From Caulobacteraceae bacterium (lineage in GTDB: Bacteria; Pseudomonadota; Alphaproteobacteria; Caulobacterales; Caulobacteraceae), in assembly GCA_019746095.1 (NCBI GenBank), contig JAIESL010000045.1:1-34631 (forward strand): a stretch of DNA of 34,631 nucleotides. The letters are read 5' to 3'. The notes under the pieces are model-generated. The model ran no database searches, was not told the origin of the DNA, and saw only the letters and a program-made list of their open reading frames with translations. Position 1 is the stretch's first letter. Each line of letters opens with the position of its first letter. Shown here piece after piece: positions 23,524-31,512 of the stretch. Made by a program: the position numbers and the translations under genes.

Positions 23524-24114
23524 TCAAGCGATTGCGGACGATTGCCGCCGCCAGAGCTTTTGGGCGAAGGCGCGTTCCTCGCGGCCCACGGCATCCTGAT
23601 AGATCGCCGTGGTGTCGAGCCGGGCATGGCCCATCCAGCGGGCGGTTAGGCTGATCGGAACGGCCTGTTCGGCATTGGCAATTCCGAAGGCGTGGCGCAG
23701 CCCTTTGGGCATGGCTTGCGCTCCGATGATTCCGGCTTCCGTCATCGCCCAGCGCACTCGCCGCCATGCCGTCTGGCGACACCAGGCCCAGAGCGGTTCG
23801 TCGGGACGGCGACCCGGCGCGAGGCGACGCAGATCGGACAGCAGGTCTGGCGGCACCGGCACGGCGCGGAAGCTCAGCTTGCGTCGCTTCAAGGTGCGGA
23901 TCACGACGCGGCCCGCTTCTGTGTCAATCCGCTCGGGCGTCAACGCCAGCCCTTCGCTGATCCGGCAGCCAGTGAACGCGAGCAGCCGGCAGAAGGTCCG
24001 GCTCTCGTCGTCCATCCGTTCGGCGGCAATGAGGAAGCGTCGCCCTTCGCTACCGCAGAGATACTTGCGCTGGCCGCTGGCGTTGAAAAGGCTCGCTGTG
24101 TCCGGGCGATTCAT
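23524..24114 (-). CDS. Small tyrosine recombinase (phage-integrase family, catalytic domain only)
   Basis: A 196-residue recombinase consisting essentially of the catalytic domain. It shows Arg in LLAFTGCRISEGLALTPERI, KRRKLSFRAVPVPPDLL, the HxxR-position segment GLRHAFGIANAEQ, and WMGHARLDTTAIYQDAVG with the active-site Tyr in AIYQ. It lacks the N-terminal core-binding domain of XerC/D, as do similar short recombinases common on alphaproteobacterial integrative elements. I chose the ATG at 24,114 (MNRPDTASLF), since the upstream extension is Cys-rich shadow. Substrate and role (element dimer resolution or inversion) cannot be read from the sequence. Confidence 0.82.
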   Translation of the reverse strand: MNRPDTASLFNASGQRKYLCGSEGRRFLIAAERMDDESRTFCRLLAFTGCRISEGLALTPERIDTEAGRVVIRTLKRRKLSFRAVPVPPDLLSDLRRLAPGRRPDEPLWAWCRQTAWRRVRWAMTEAGIIGAQAMPKGLRHAFGIANAEQAVPISLTARWMGHARLDTTAIYQDAVGREERAFAQKLWRRQSSAIA

Positions 24115-24337
24115 CGCCCGACCTCCGTCGAAACGACTGCAACAGAATGAGGGATAGTGTTGCAAGGCCGGATGCCTGGAAAACCCGCGCCAACGTTGTG
24201 ATTTTCGGGGATCGGCGAGGTTTTGTTATCCACTGTCGTGCAAGGTCGCATCGTGGCGTTAGTCGTTTCAAATCAATGCGCTCTACGCAACCAAATCCCT
24301 CACAATGTTACCTTTTCCCTGTCGTTCACGGTGAACG

Positions 24338-24742
24338 GTGGGGAAGTTCGTGGCCCAAGCGCATCACATCAAAGACCGTCGATGGGCCGGGGTCGTGCTG
24401 GCGTCTGCCGTCGCCATGCTAGCGGGTTCTGCCACTGCGCAGTCGCAGGCCGCCGGAAACCGAGCGGCATATGATGTCGCCCTCAAATGCTTCGTCGCCA
24501 ACGGGAAGGCGAAGGAAGATCGGCGCGGTGCTGGAGACGCCAGCGGAGCCGCGCGCTACGATACGCAGGCGAAACACGCGTTCGATACGGCCGTGCTTCT
24601 GGGAACTGCGTTGGGCTACTCGAACGACCAGATGAACCGGGACATCGGTTCGACGCTTGATCGGGAACTGCCTCTGATGGTCCGTAGTCCCGAGTATTTC
24701 CGGCAGTCCGTCGCGGACTGCCGTGCCTACGGCTTGATGTAG
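24338..24742 (+). CDS. Small exported protein of unknown function
   Basis: A 134-residue protein with a signal-like N-terminal stretch (DRRWAGVVLASAVAMLAGSA) followed by TAQSQ, which looks like a cleavage site. The mature part is helical and Ala-rich, with two cysteines (ALKCFVANG, VADCRAYGLM) that could form a disulphide in the periplasm. The start codon is a GTG at 24,338 or at 24,350; neither has a decisive Shine-Dalgarno. Its TAG abuts the stop of the convergent gene at 24,743 without a gap. No family was recognised. Confidence 0.55.
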   Translation: MGKFVAQAHHIKDRRWAGVVLASAVAMLAGSATAQSQAAGNRAAYDVALKCFVANGKAKEDRRGAGDASGAARYDTQAKHAFDTAVLLGTALGYSNDQMNRDIGSTLDRELPLMVRSPEYFRQSVADCRAYGLM

Positions 24743-25534
24743 CTAGGCGCGTCCTACGGCCGATGGGGTCAAAGGAGCAGCGGTCAGTCCGTGGCCCTGC
24801 TGCGATTGGTCCGCCATCACGATGCCGGCCGCGCGAAAGGCGGCAAAAGCACCCGCATCAACTTGGGCGCTGGCGGCGATGTCCTCCAACGGATCGGCAC
24901 TGGCAACAACCGGTGTCGACTGCGGATGGTCGGGCGGATTCCCGAGCGCGGAATTCAGAGATGCGTTCTGGGTCCCAAGCCGGTCCACCCACCCTTGAAA
25001 CTCGGGGCTGTTGGTTGCGCCGTGTGCACCAGCGTCGCGCAACTGATCTTGGGCCAGCTCCAGGGCGCGTAGGTTGCCCTCGGGTGTGCCGGTCGCCATT
25101 GCGTCCTTGATCGCCCTCTGGCGCTCTTCCTCGCGCTGGCGATAGGCCGCTTCTTCTTCTGGCGAGGCGAAGCGGAGATAGGGGTCGAAGATCTTCCGTT
25201 CGTAGAAGTCGTGAGCGAACGAGGTCACTTCCCGGCGCGCGGCCGCACTCGCAGCGTGCAGCGCCACTTCGGCGGCATGGGCATAGGCGATAGTGCCCCG
25301 CACCTGTTGCGCCAGCGTCTGCGACGCGGCGACCGACGCCATCACTTCCGCCCGGATAGCGGCAAGCCCGCCGCCGTGCGCGTGTTCGATGCGATGCTGC
25401 AATCCAGCCAGGCGGGACATCTGTCCCTGAGCCATCGCGAGGGCGGCCCCATCCCCACTCATCGCCGCTGCATGGCGCAGCAACTCAATGTCGGATTCCA
25501 AAGCGGCCTGCGCCTCGGCGATCTGCCCCAGCAA
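24743..25534 (-). CDS. Ala-rich helical protein of unknown function, probably frameshifted at its 5' end
   Basis: The annotated frame starts at a TTG (25,534) and encodes 263 residues, mostly Ala/Gln/Glu-rich helix (LGQIAEAQAALESDIELLRH, REREEERQRA-like stretches such as YRQREEERQRAIKDAMATGT) with no known domain. The same frame stays open for 26 further codons upstream (TITAHPTVADGQRNLPVDPN...) to a TAA at 25,613-25,615. An ATG at 25,620 lies one frame off: ATG AGT AAA CTA TAA. One extra A in that AAA run would give MSKTITAHPTVADGQ and a 292-residue protein. So this is either a pseudogene, a sequencing error, or a gene using the internal TTG. Confidence 0.6.
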   Translation of the reverse strand: MLGQIAEAQAALESDIELLRHAAAMSGDGAALAMAQGQMSRLAGLQHRIEHAHGGGLAAIRAEVMASVAASQTLAQQVRGTIAYAHAAEVALHAASAAARREVTSFAHDFYERKIFDPYLRFASPEEEAAYRQREEERQRAIKDAMATGTPEGNLRALELAQDQLRDAGAHGATNSPEFQGWVDRLGTQNASLNSALGNPPDHPQSTPVVASADPLEDIAASAQVDAGAFAAFRAAGIVMADQSQQGHGLTAAPLTPSAVGRA

Positions 25535-25539
25535 ATCCG

Positions 25540-25580
25540 CCCGAATGGTACCATTCGGGTCAACGGGAAGGTTCCGTTGA
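25540..25580 (-). repeat. Two adjacent perfect inverted repeats
   Basis: CCCGAATGGTACCATTCGGG (25,540-25,559) is a perfect 20-base palindrome. Immediately after it, TCAACGG (25,560-25,566) and CCGTTGA (25,574-25,580) form a seven-base stem around GAAGGTT. Both lie just upstream of the TTG start, inside the possible 5' extension of the preceding gene. They could be operator sites, or hairpins in the mRNA of that gene. Confidence 0.65.
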
Positions 25581-25639
25581 CCGTCTGCAACTGTGGGATG
25601 GGCCGTTATAGTTTACTCATAAGCTGAGATTTACTACGT

Positions 25640-26449
25640 TCAGTATAGGCCTAATTGTCTTAATGATTCGTTAATGTCGAATAATATTAGCGCAGAAAGG
25701 TCCAATATCCCATCATGATTACTCCACATTATCTGTCCAACTACGATAACCGCAACCGCTGTAGCGGCAAAAAATAGCTTTCGCGTCTCATATGCTTTGA
25801 ATTTGGAGATGTTCTCGGCTGCAAGAGCTAGGCGTCGACGTTCTTGTTCTAGAGTCTGTTCCGCCGCCCGTTTTCGGGCCTCTTCTTCTCTCCGTTCAGA
25901 ACTCCGACCTGCGAAGAACATTGAGGCAATGCCGCCTATCGCAGCTCCGAGCGCAATTCCCGGAGGCCCCAGCACGGCACCCGCAGTTGCTGCGGCTAGC
26001 ATGGAAGAACCAACGCCGAACGAAAAGAATCCACCAAGGACGCCGGTGATTTCGGCGGCGGTGAGAGGTATGTGGTCGGGACTGATTTCACCAAGGTTAC
26101 CGTGCGTGGCAATGGCGATCTCACGCTTCGCGACGGCTGAGATATTAGAAAAATAATGCCACGCCACCCCGGCAATAAGCAGGACGATGTAGACTAGGCT
26201 AATGTTCCATACGGGTAAGTTCGAGAGGAACGGAATGGACCGCGCACCGCCCTGGACCTGCTCGCTGAAATGATCGGTTGGCGTAAGAAGCACCCGGTTC
26301 CAGTCAAGCACATGCGATATCGTGTCGAGCAGAGCTCCGGGCATCGTTAGAACCACCCAGACGAGCAGAGCGATGGACATAACTTCATGCGCAAGTGGCG
26401 CAATTCGTCGGCGCGGCTTAACCGCCCCATTCGCTAGACCATCCCGCAT
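25640..26449 (-). CDS. Membrane protein with coiled coil, unknown function
   Basis: A 269-residue protein with four or five hydrophobic segments: VMSIALLVWVVLTMPGALLD, WNISLVYIVLLIAGVAWHYF, VLGGFFSFGVGSSMLAAATA with GAVLGPPGIALGAAIGGIAS, and KLFFAATAVAVIVVGQIMWS. A charged helix (RSSERREEEARKRAAEQTLE QERRRLALAAENISKFKAYE region) separates the last two and is a likely coiled coil. GGGGGGATGGA lies before the ATG at 26,449. The DNA here is AT-richer than the flanks. No family was recognised; the plan (membrane anchor plus cytoplasmic coiled coil) is seen in some phage-defence membrane proteins, but that is only resemblance. Confidence 0.6.
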   Translation of the reverse strand: MRDGLANGAVKPRRRIAPLAHEVMSIALLVWVVLTMPGALLDTISHVLDWNRVLLTPTDHFSEQVQGGARSIPFLSNLPVWNISLVYIVLLIAGVAWHYFSNISAVAKREIAIATHGNLGEISPDHIPLTAAEITGVLGGFFSFGVGSSMLAAATAGAVLGPPGIALGAAIGGIASMFFAGRSSERREEEARKRAAEQTLEQERRRLALAAENISKFKAYETRKLFFAATAVAVIVVGQIMWSNHDGILDLSALILFDINESLRQLGLY

Positions 26450-26609
26450 TCCATCCCCCCGGAAGTAAGAGCTGATTTAGCACCCACGGGTTTCCGCGAG
26501 TCAAATTATCGACACAAGAACGACGTAACAACAGTAAGGCGCAACATGTAAACCTTAATAATACTGTAATAAAATGATGATATACTTCAATTGGAAAATG
26601 GAGGGAATA

Positions 26610-26936
26610 ATGAATGACACACTATATTCAAGCGTAAGTCCGGCGGGGGCTGGAAATTTGCTTTCGCTGCTTGGCATTGCGACCATCAGCGATAATCACG
26701 GAAACAGTACGCGGGGGCCCCAGCTCACCTGCGCGGGCCGAGACCCGATCAGACTTAACCGCGAAGATTTGACGGCGCTGCATCGGGCCATTGATCCCTT
26801 CGCCTTTCTCGCCTTCCGGTTTGATGGAAAGATACCGCTCCTTGGCTACGAAAGCCCACTGGAGATCGGCTGTCGCAACCTCGACTCTCCCACCACTCCG
26901 GTAGTTCCCGCCCGTCGCTCAGCTCCAGCGCGTTAG
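26610..26936 (+). CDS. Small orphan protein
   Basis: A 108-residue protein starting MNDTLYSSVSPAGAGNLLSL. GGAGGG at 26,600-26,605 precedes the ATG closely and supports this start over the in-frame ATG at 26,574. The upstream DNA is very AT-rich and includes TATACT (26,581-26,586), a possible -10. The middle part (LTALHRAIDPFAFLAFRFDG) looks folded; the end is Pro/Arg-rich and may be drifted. It is convergent with the caspase gene, nine bases apart. No family was recognised. Confidence 0.45.
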   Translation: MNDTLYSSVSPAGAGNLLSLLGIATISDNHGNSTRGPQLTCAGRDPIRLNREDLTALHRAIDPFAFLAFRFDGKIPLLGYESPLEIGCRNLDSPTTPVVPARRSAPAR

Positions 26937-26944
26937 GCGTCGAT

Positions 26945-27988
26945 CTACGCAGCAAATCCATATCTTTCCTTGAGGTAAGCCCGCACTTCCTCGCTGGGCG
27001 TCTCGCCATAGGACGACGCGACGACAGAGCCGTAGGTCTCAATGTCGATGATCCCGTCTCCGTTTATTGACGCCAGAAAAGCCGCTTCTTTCTCGGGTTC
27101 AACGAGGACGAAGTAATAGGCCCAGCGGCCGGTCGTATCCTTGGCTTTCAGCTTGTGGACGAGGTGGCCGCGCTCGGCGACATAGCGATCCGCCGGATCG
27201 AGGATGGCATTGGCACCGCCATTGCCATTGGGGGCGAGCACTGGCGAGTTCACCAGCGTTGCCAGCTCGTCGGTGTCCGGCACGAAGGGCCACAGGTGGC
27301 AGAGATTGCCGGTGCCCCACGGACGCTGGACTTTATCCGTCATCCGGTAGACGAAATCGGTGGCGTGTGCGGCGAGCACCGCAATAGGCAAGCCAGGTGT
27401 TTTCAGGGCCTCGCGGATGCCGAGGCAGAAAGGGCTATTGCCATACTGCGCCCCGTCTGCCGCCATGCGTCCGGCGGGGGTCGCGTAGAAGACAAACGTC
27501 TCATTGACCCGCTCGTAGCGATCGGGCGATTCCCCGGCCAGGCCCGCCACCTCGCCCCGCGTAGTGCTCGGGACGTGATGGGATCGGCAGGCATCCAGCA
27601 CGATCAGCTTTTGCTGGTCGTCACGCCAACACAGTGCATCCATCACCTCCGACAACCGGATGCACGAGAACAATACGTCCGCTTCGCTGACGCCCGAGGC
27701 GTCCACCGGCACGAGATAGTTCTCGCCGCCGCGCTGCATCCCATGCCCGGCGAAATGGACATAGACGCTGGCACGCTTGGGCAGTTTAGCGATCACCTCG
27801 CGAAACTGGGCGAGCGCCGTGCCCATAACGGCACGGTCGGCGTCGTGGACGACGTAGGTCTCGAACCCCAACGCCTTGAACTCGTCGCCAAGTGTCTCGA
27901 CATCGTTCGCGGGCGTTCTGAGCGGCCCGAAGACCGATTGGATTCGATACTTTGTATTCCCGAAGAGCAAGGCTGCGCCGCGTGTCAT
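26945..27988 (-). CDS. Caspase-family (peptidase C14) protease
   Basis: A 347-residue caspase/metacaspase-like protein. The N-terminus GAALLFGNTKYRIQSVFGPL matches the first strand of the caspase fold. The catalytic dyad is readable: His82 in YVHFAGHGMQ and Cys134 in LIVLDACRSHH. Their spacing (52 residues) is normal. FYATPAGRMAADGAQYGNSPFCLGIREAL is the segment that follows the p20-like core. The C-terminal ~110 residues are a separate, unrecognised region. I chose the ATG at 27,988, where the fold begins and GGTGAGGAC precedes it; a GTG at 28,060 would extend into the divergent promoter. It faces the 329-residue partner across 73 bases. Bacterial caspases often execute abortive infection; that role is inference here. 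Confidence 0.88.
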   Translation of the reverse strand: MTRGAALLFGNTKYRIQSVFGPLRTPANDVETLGDEFKALGFETYVVHDADRAVMGTALAQFREVIAKLPKRASVYVHFAGHGMQRGGENYLVPVDASGVSEADVLFSCIRLSEVMDALCWRDDQQKLIVLDACRSHHVPSTTRGEVAGLAGESPDRYERVNETFVFYATPAGRMAADGAQYGNSPFCLGIREALKTPGLPIAVLAAHATDFVYRMTDKVQRPWGTGNLCHLWPFVPDTDELATLVNSPVLAPNGNGGANAILDPADRYVAERGHLVHKLKAKDTTGRWAYYFVLVEPEKEAAFLASINGDGIIDIETYGSVVASSYGETPSEEVRAYLKERYGFAA

Positions 27989-28061
27989 GTCCTCACCCAA
28001 GGTTGCCTTTGCAGCTTTGCCATTCAATCTTGGCAATGCAACATTCTCCTGGGAGGGCACG
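27989..28061. promoter_or_regulatory. Divergent promoter region between caspase and partner genes
   Basis: Only 73 bases separate the two starts, and each has its own Shine-Dalgarno (GGTGAGGAC for the caspase, GGGAGG for the partner). Any promoters must overlap back to back here. TTGCCA/TTGGCAA-like sequence near 28,015-28,036 is a loose repeat, but I cannot define -10 elements with confidence. Confidence 0.4.
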
Positions 28062-29051
28062 ATGGCGGTCTACGATCTGTTGCTCAAACTGGAGGGTATG
28101 AAAGCCCTCTGCGGCGACGGCGTCACCGACGACACGATCAGCCGCACCTTGTTTCCGACCCATGAGGTCAGCGAACAACGCAGCAGCCTCTCACGCCTCA
28201 AGAGCGGCGAACTGGACCTCACCGAACGGCACCGGTCCATGCTCACCGAGGATTTCAACGCCCGCATCAACAAGAGCGTGCTCCCACCGGGCAACACGCC
28301 TATTCCTAACGCCGCGCTCCTCCGCGCCGAGGATTGGGAACGCCCGTTGCCGGAGTTCTTCGGCCATCTCGCTCTGGCGCTCGACCAAGCGGCTCCGAGC
28401 GCTCTCGCACGCGCCCACGGGGCCATACTGTCGGCGCTGCAAGGGCTGCAAGACTATCGCGAACGCGACCACGCGCTTCTGCTCGCCAGCTATGACCCGG
28501 CCGACGCCGAAGCCTACCGCTTCCCCGACAGCGCAAAGCCTATCGACCCGTTGGAGCTGCCGCCCAGCCGGGTCGTCGCGGGAAAACCGATGATCGCCAG
28601 CCTCGTCCACGAGGTGAGCAACGAGCCTTCCAGGGGCTGGCTGTTCTTCGTCCGCAATCCCGACGAGCGGCGTGGCGTCGCGCAAAGCCACTACGTCTGG
28701 GACCAGTACCTCAGCCAGATGCTGTTCTGGCAGGAAGGCGGGCCGTTCGAGATTCCGGCCGGCCACTTCGGGGCCCTGCCCGGCTACCCGACGACGGCGA
28801 CCCGCCTTACCGGCGAGGTGACGGCGTTCCTGCTGGTGGAACCGATGAACTCCCCGGCCGTCGCCAACCTGTTGCGCGCCCCTCAGTCCGATTGGGACGG
28901 CGTTTCAGCGCCGTCCTTTGAAAGCGTCGCGCACCTCATCACCTGCGCCATGCGGCTGTTTCAGCGTGGCAACTCCCGCAGCTACCGAACCGGCAAACTC
29001 GATTTCCAGCCACCGCGCCTGTTCATGCGTCGATACAAAATCGCCGCCTAA
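28062..29051 (+). CDS. 329-residue protein divergent from the caspase gene, unknown function
   Basis: I do not recognise this protein. It starts MAVYDLLLKLEGMKALCGDG behind a GGGAGG Shine-Dalgarno. The first ~65 residues (LFPTHEVSEQRSSLSRLKSG, ELDLTERHRSMLTEDFNARI) look like a small helical adaptor or HTH-like domain. The middle has a helical section (LPEFFGHLALALDQAAPSAL) and then an alpha/beta section (MIASLVHEVSNEPSRGWLFF, HFGALPGYPTTATRLTGEVT), ending in PPRLFMRRYKIAA. The longer open frame upstream is shadow of the caspase gene. Divergence from the caspase across only 73 bases suggests shared regulation and a role as sensor or regulator of the protease (inference). Confidence 0.65.
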   Translation: MAVYDLLLKLEGMKALCGDGVTDDTISRTLFPTHEVSEQRSSLSRLKSGELDLTERHRSMLTEDFNARINKSVLPPGNTPIPNAALLRAEDWERPLPEFFGHLALALDQAAPSALARAHGAILSALQGLQDYRERDHALLLASYDPADAEAYRFPDSAKPIDPLELPPSRVVAGKPMIASLVHEVSNEPSRGWLFFVRNPDERRGVAQSHYVWDQYLSQMLFWQEGGPFEIPAGHFGALPGYPTTATRLTGEVTAFLLVEPMNSPAVANLLRAPQSDWDGVSAPSFESVAHLITCAMRLFQRGNSRSYRTGKLDFQPPRLFMRRYKIAA

Positions 29052-29059
29052 CGCCAAGC

Positions 29060-29383
29060 CTACCGGTGGTCACCGTGCGGTGGCTGGGCCTCGCCCTGTA
29101 GCCAGCTCTGCCATGCCGGATCGAGGCGCGCGAACGCACCGCCCGCGCCGTCCGAGCGCCGGGCGCGGGGCGACCTGGCCGTCACCTTCGCCGTGTCCTG
29201 GACCGGAGGTCGCGCTTTGGCGAAGCGGCGGCGGATTCCCTTTACCCATCCCGCGACGACCCAATAGGCGAGACCGAGTGCATCGATCCATGCGCCACCC
29301 TCGACCTCACCGCCGATCATCGCCAGCAGGCCAAAGGTGAGCAGCAAAGGCGTGACCAGTTTTCGGCTCAGAAGAAATCCCAT
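29060..29383 (-). CDS. Small membrane protein downstream of the coupling protein
   Basis: A 107-residue protein. Its N-terminal half is hydrophobic (GFLLSRKLVTPLLLTFGLLA, then WIDALGLAYWVVAGWVKGI), forming two membrane helices. The C-terminal half is basic and soluble (RRRFAKARPPVQDTAKVTAR). The ATG at 29,383 has AGGAGAG upstream, overlapping the end of the coupling-protein gene, whose stop is only 12 bases upstream. It is probably the second gene of the T4CP operon and may be a membrane accessory of DNA transfer. No named family was recognised. Confidence 0.68.
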   Translation of the reverse strand: MGFLLSRKLVTPLLLTFGLLAMIGGEVEGGAWIDALGLAYWVVAGWVKGIRRRFAKARPPVQDTAKVTARSPRARRSDGAGGAFARLDPAWQSWLQGEAQPPHGDHR

Positions 29384-29394
29384 CGTCGTCTCTC

Positions 29395-31101
29395 CTATTG
29401 TCGGAAGGTGCAGGCCAGCCAATGAGCGTTCGACCAGGTGAAGCGGCGACCGCCTTGGACCACCACAGCATCGACCATGAAGTCATCCGATTGCCCGCCC
29501 TTGCGGAGCTTGGACGCGAAGGCGGCGGGCGGCACCGTGTCGTCCATCTGGTCCGACCAGCCGCCGCCTTGGGTCATGCCCCCGCTGACGCTTTCGCTGG
29601 AGCCGCTGTTGCGGCTTCGCGTGGACGATTTGCTCGTACCTTTCTGGCCGCCTCGGTTGCTTCCGCCGCCGAACGAGTAAGAGGCCTTGCCCTCGTCGCT
29701 GTAGCTGGCGCTTCCGTTGGAGCTGCTGCCCCAGCTTGTCCCGCGATTTTGGCCCGTCTGGTAGCTCGTTCCCCGCCCTTCATTGGTGCTGTGCGACCAG
29801 CCATCGTTGGTCGACCAGCTCCCACTGGCGCGCCTCTGCAAGCTCTTGCCGATCAGGTCCGAGGCGTAGCGGTTGGTCGTCGGATCAGTATTGGCGTGGA
29901 AGATCTTGGTCTGGAAATTGCCGAGCAGGCTGTCGGCCGAGGACTTCGGATCGCGCCCCGGCAGGAGCGCGTAATAGGTCGGCAGGTTTTGGGTGAGATA
30001 GACCGTCGCCGCCCGCGAGCTGCGCGCCGTGCTCTGGAACTCCCCGTCATAGGTGGACATGAAGAACTGGCATTCGTCGGCGAACAGGAACGTCGGACGG
30101 GTGTCGGGGCCGAAGGCGCGCCGTTCCGTCGCCCGCTGCCAGAGATATTTGACGATGCCAGCGGCGACCACGCCGACCGGTCCCATCGTCTTGATCGGAT
30201 AGTCCACGATGATGATCGCGCCTTCGTGCGTCATCTCCGGGATCAGGGTGGTGTTGGTGCAGAACGTGTCGTGCAGCACGCCGCGCAGGAACGGGCTGAT
30301 CGCCGCCGTCAGGGTAGCGATGATGTTCGACCGGGTCTTGTTGTCCATGCCGGCGTAGGTCGAGAACCAATAGTCCGCCGCCGCCCGCACCGAATGCTCC
30401 GGCAGCGGGACGCCCTGGGGGTTCAGGTAGGAATGCTGGAGCACCCAATAGCAGTAGGAATGCGCCTTCCACTCGTCGCTGAAGGCTTGCTCGCGTGTGG
30501 TCGGCGCGGAGGTGATGAAGCGCATCAATTCATCGAGCCGCAATCGTCCGGTCGCCGCGACCAGCGGCTCAATCACGTTAGTGAGCAGCTCTCGCACCGC
30601 CGCGACCCAGAATGCCCCGTCAGCATCCTGGGCGGGCTGGCCCAGCGCGACCCGCATTCGCTCGACGATCACCATAATGAGCGTCACGAGGTTCAGCACG
30701 TCCGCGCCGAGCCCGTCTGGGCGGTGGAACTCATAGTCGAGAAAGTTCAGGTTCCAGCCCGAGCCGGGCCGCATCAAGATTACGTCGTTGAGACGCCCGC
30801 ATTGCTGCGCATACCCGATCCAGCGTTCTGCCTCGTCCGGCTTGGCGCACATGACGATGCCGCCCCAGCCTCCAAGCAGCATGGCGCTCGCGGCGGCCAT
30901 GCCAGACCCGCTGCTTTTGCCGGACCCCGTCGCGCCGAGGATCTGGACACCTTCGTAGAAGTCGCGAACGCGAAGTGCGTCGCCTTGGCCGTTTAGCATG
31001 ACGAGCGGCGCGTCTGGATCAGCGATGAAATCGCTGGCGTGCCGAAGCGGACCGCCGCGCGACAGGCCGAGATGGTGTTGGATTTCGCGAAGCAGGTTCA
31101 T
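29395..31101 (-). CDS. VirD4/TraG-type conjugative coupling ATPase (T4CP)
   Basis: A 568-residue coupling protein of the TraG/TraD-like ATPases that bring the relaxase-DNA complex to a type IV secretion channel. Walker A is GATGSGKS at residues 56-63; Walker B is TFLFADECQFF with Asp342-Glu343. QSTARSSRAATVYLTQNLPTYYALLPG is the family's TraM-recognition/motor region, and SLLGNFQTKIFHANTDPTTNRYASDLIG follows. It lacks the usual N-terminal transmembrane domain, so the next small membrane protein may supply it. A long Ser/Gly-rich low-complexity linker (about 440-520) is unusual. I prefer the ATG at 31,101 (MNLLREIQHHLGL); upstream extension has no family support. Confidence 0.88.
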   Translation of the reverse strand: MNLLREIQHHLGLSRGGPLRHASDFIADPDAPLVMLNGQGDALRVRDFYEGVQILGATGSGKSSGSGMAAASAMLLGGWGGIVMCAKPDEAERWIGYAQQCGRLNDVILMRPGSGWNLNFLDYEFHRPDGLGADVLNLVTLIMVIVERMRVALGQPAQDADGAFWVAAVRELLTNVIEPLVAATGRLRLDELMRFITSAPTTREQAFSDEWKAHSYCYWVLQHSYLNPQGVPLPEHSVRAAADYWFSTYAGMDNKTRSNIIATLTAAISPFLRGVLHDTFCTNTTLIPEMTHEGAIIIVDYPIKTMGPVGVVAAGIVKYLWQRATERRAFGPDTRPTFLFADECQFFMSTYDGEFQSTARSSRAATVYLTQNLPTYYALLPGRDPKSSADSLLGNFQTKIFHANTDPTTNRYASDLIGKSLQRRASGSWSTNDGWSHSTNEGRGTSYQTGQNRGTSWGSSSNGSASYSDEGKASYSFGGGSNRGGQKGTSKSSTRSRNSGSSESVSGGMTQGGGWSDQMDDTVPPAAFASKLRKGGQSDDFMVDAVVVQGGRRFTWSNAHWLACTFRQ

Positions 31102-31221
31102 GCCGCACAGGTTGCCAGCCAAGGGCGGCGGCCGACATTGCCGATGATTGTCCGGCAATCACTTCCAATGGCGTCGGGGATGCCGCCATCGCTTCATGGG
31201 GTATCACCCGTGGAGACCATA

Positions 31222-31458
31222 ATGCCAAATCACAACAAATCTAAGCCGAGCTTCACCGACAATCTGGCCAACTTGGTGGGCGAGGCGACTACCGACATTC
31301 GTCACAAGCTCGTGGAAGAGGCGTGGTTCGGTCGCTCGGCCGCGGGCGAGCCGTCCAACTACTATGAGAGCTTTTGGAAGCGGTACGGAATGCCCAACGA
31401 GCCAGGACCAAAAACCGAGACGCCGTCGCCGCAGGGTGATCAAGAAATCGAACGCTGA
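31222..31458 (+). CDS. 78-residue orphan protein
   Basis: A small acidic/basic mixed protein (MPNHNKSKPSFTDNLANLVG, then EATTDIRHKLVEEAWFGRSA, PGPKTETPSPQGDQEIER). GGAG at 31,212-31,215 lies six bases before the ATG at 31,222; the longer frame upstream is shadow. The sequence looks like a small soluble helical protein. It is divergent from the T4CP and the first gene of an AT-richer four-gene plus-strand group. No family was recognised. Confidence 0.55.
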   Translation: MPNHNKSKPSFTDNLANLVGEATTDIRHKLVEEAWFGRSAAGEPSNYYESFWKRYGMPNEPGPKTETPSPQGDQEIER

Positions 31459-31512
31459 CCAACAGGTCCGACTGATATATCGTTCGAAGAACGTCGAAAG
31501 GGGAGCTGCCCG

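Noticed and set aside
29398..30996. 532-residue open frame on the + strand opposite the coupling ATPase
   Set aside because: Antisense shadow of the gene with Walker A and B; composition is Arg/Ala/Gly-rich without motifs.
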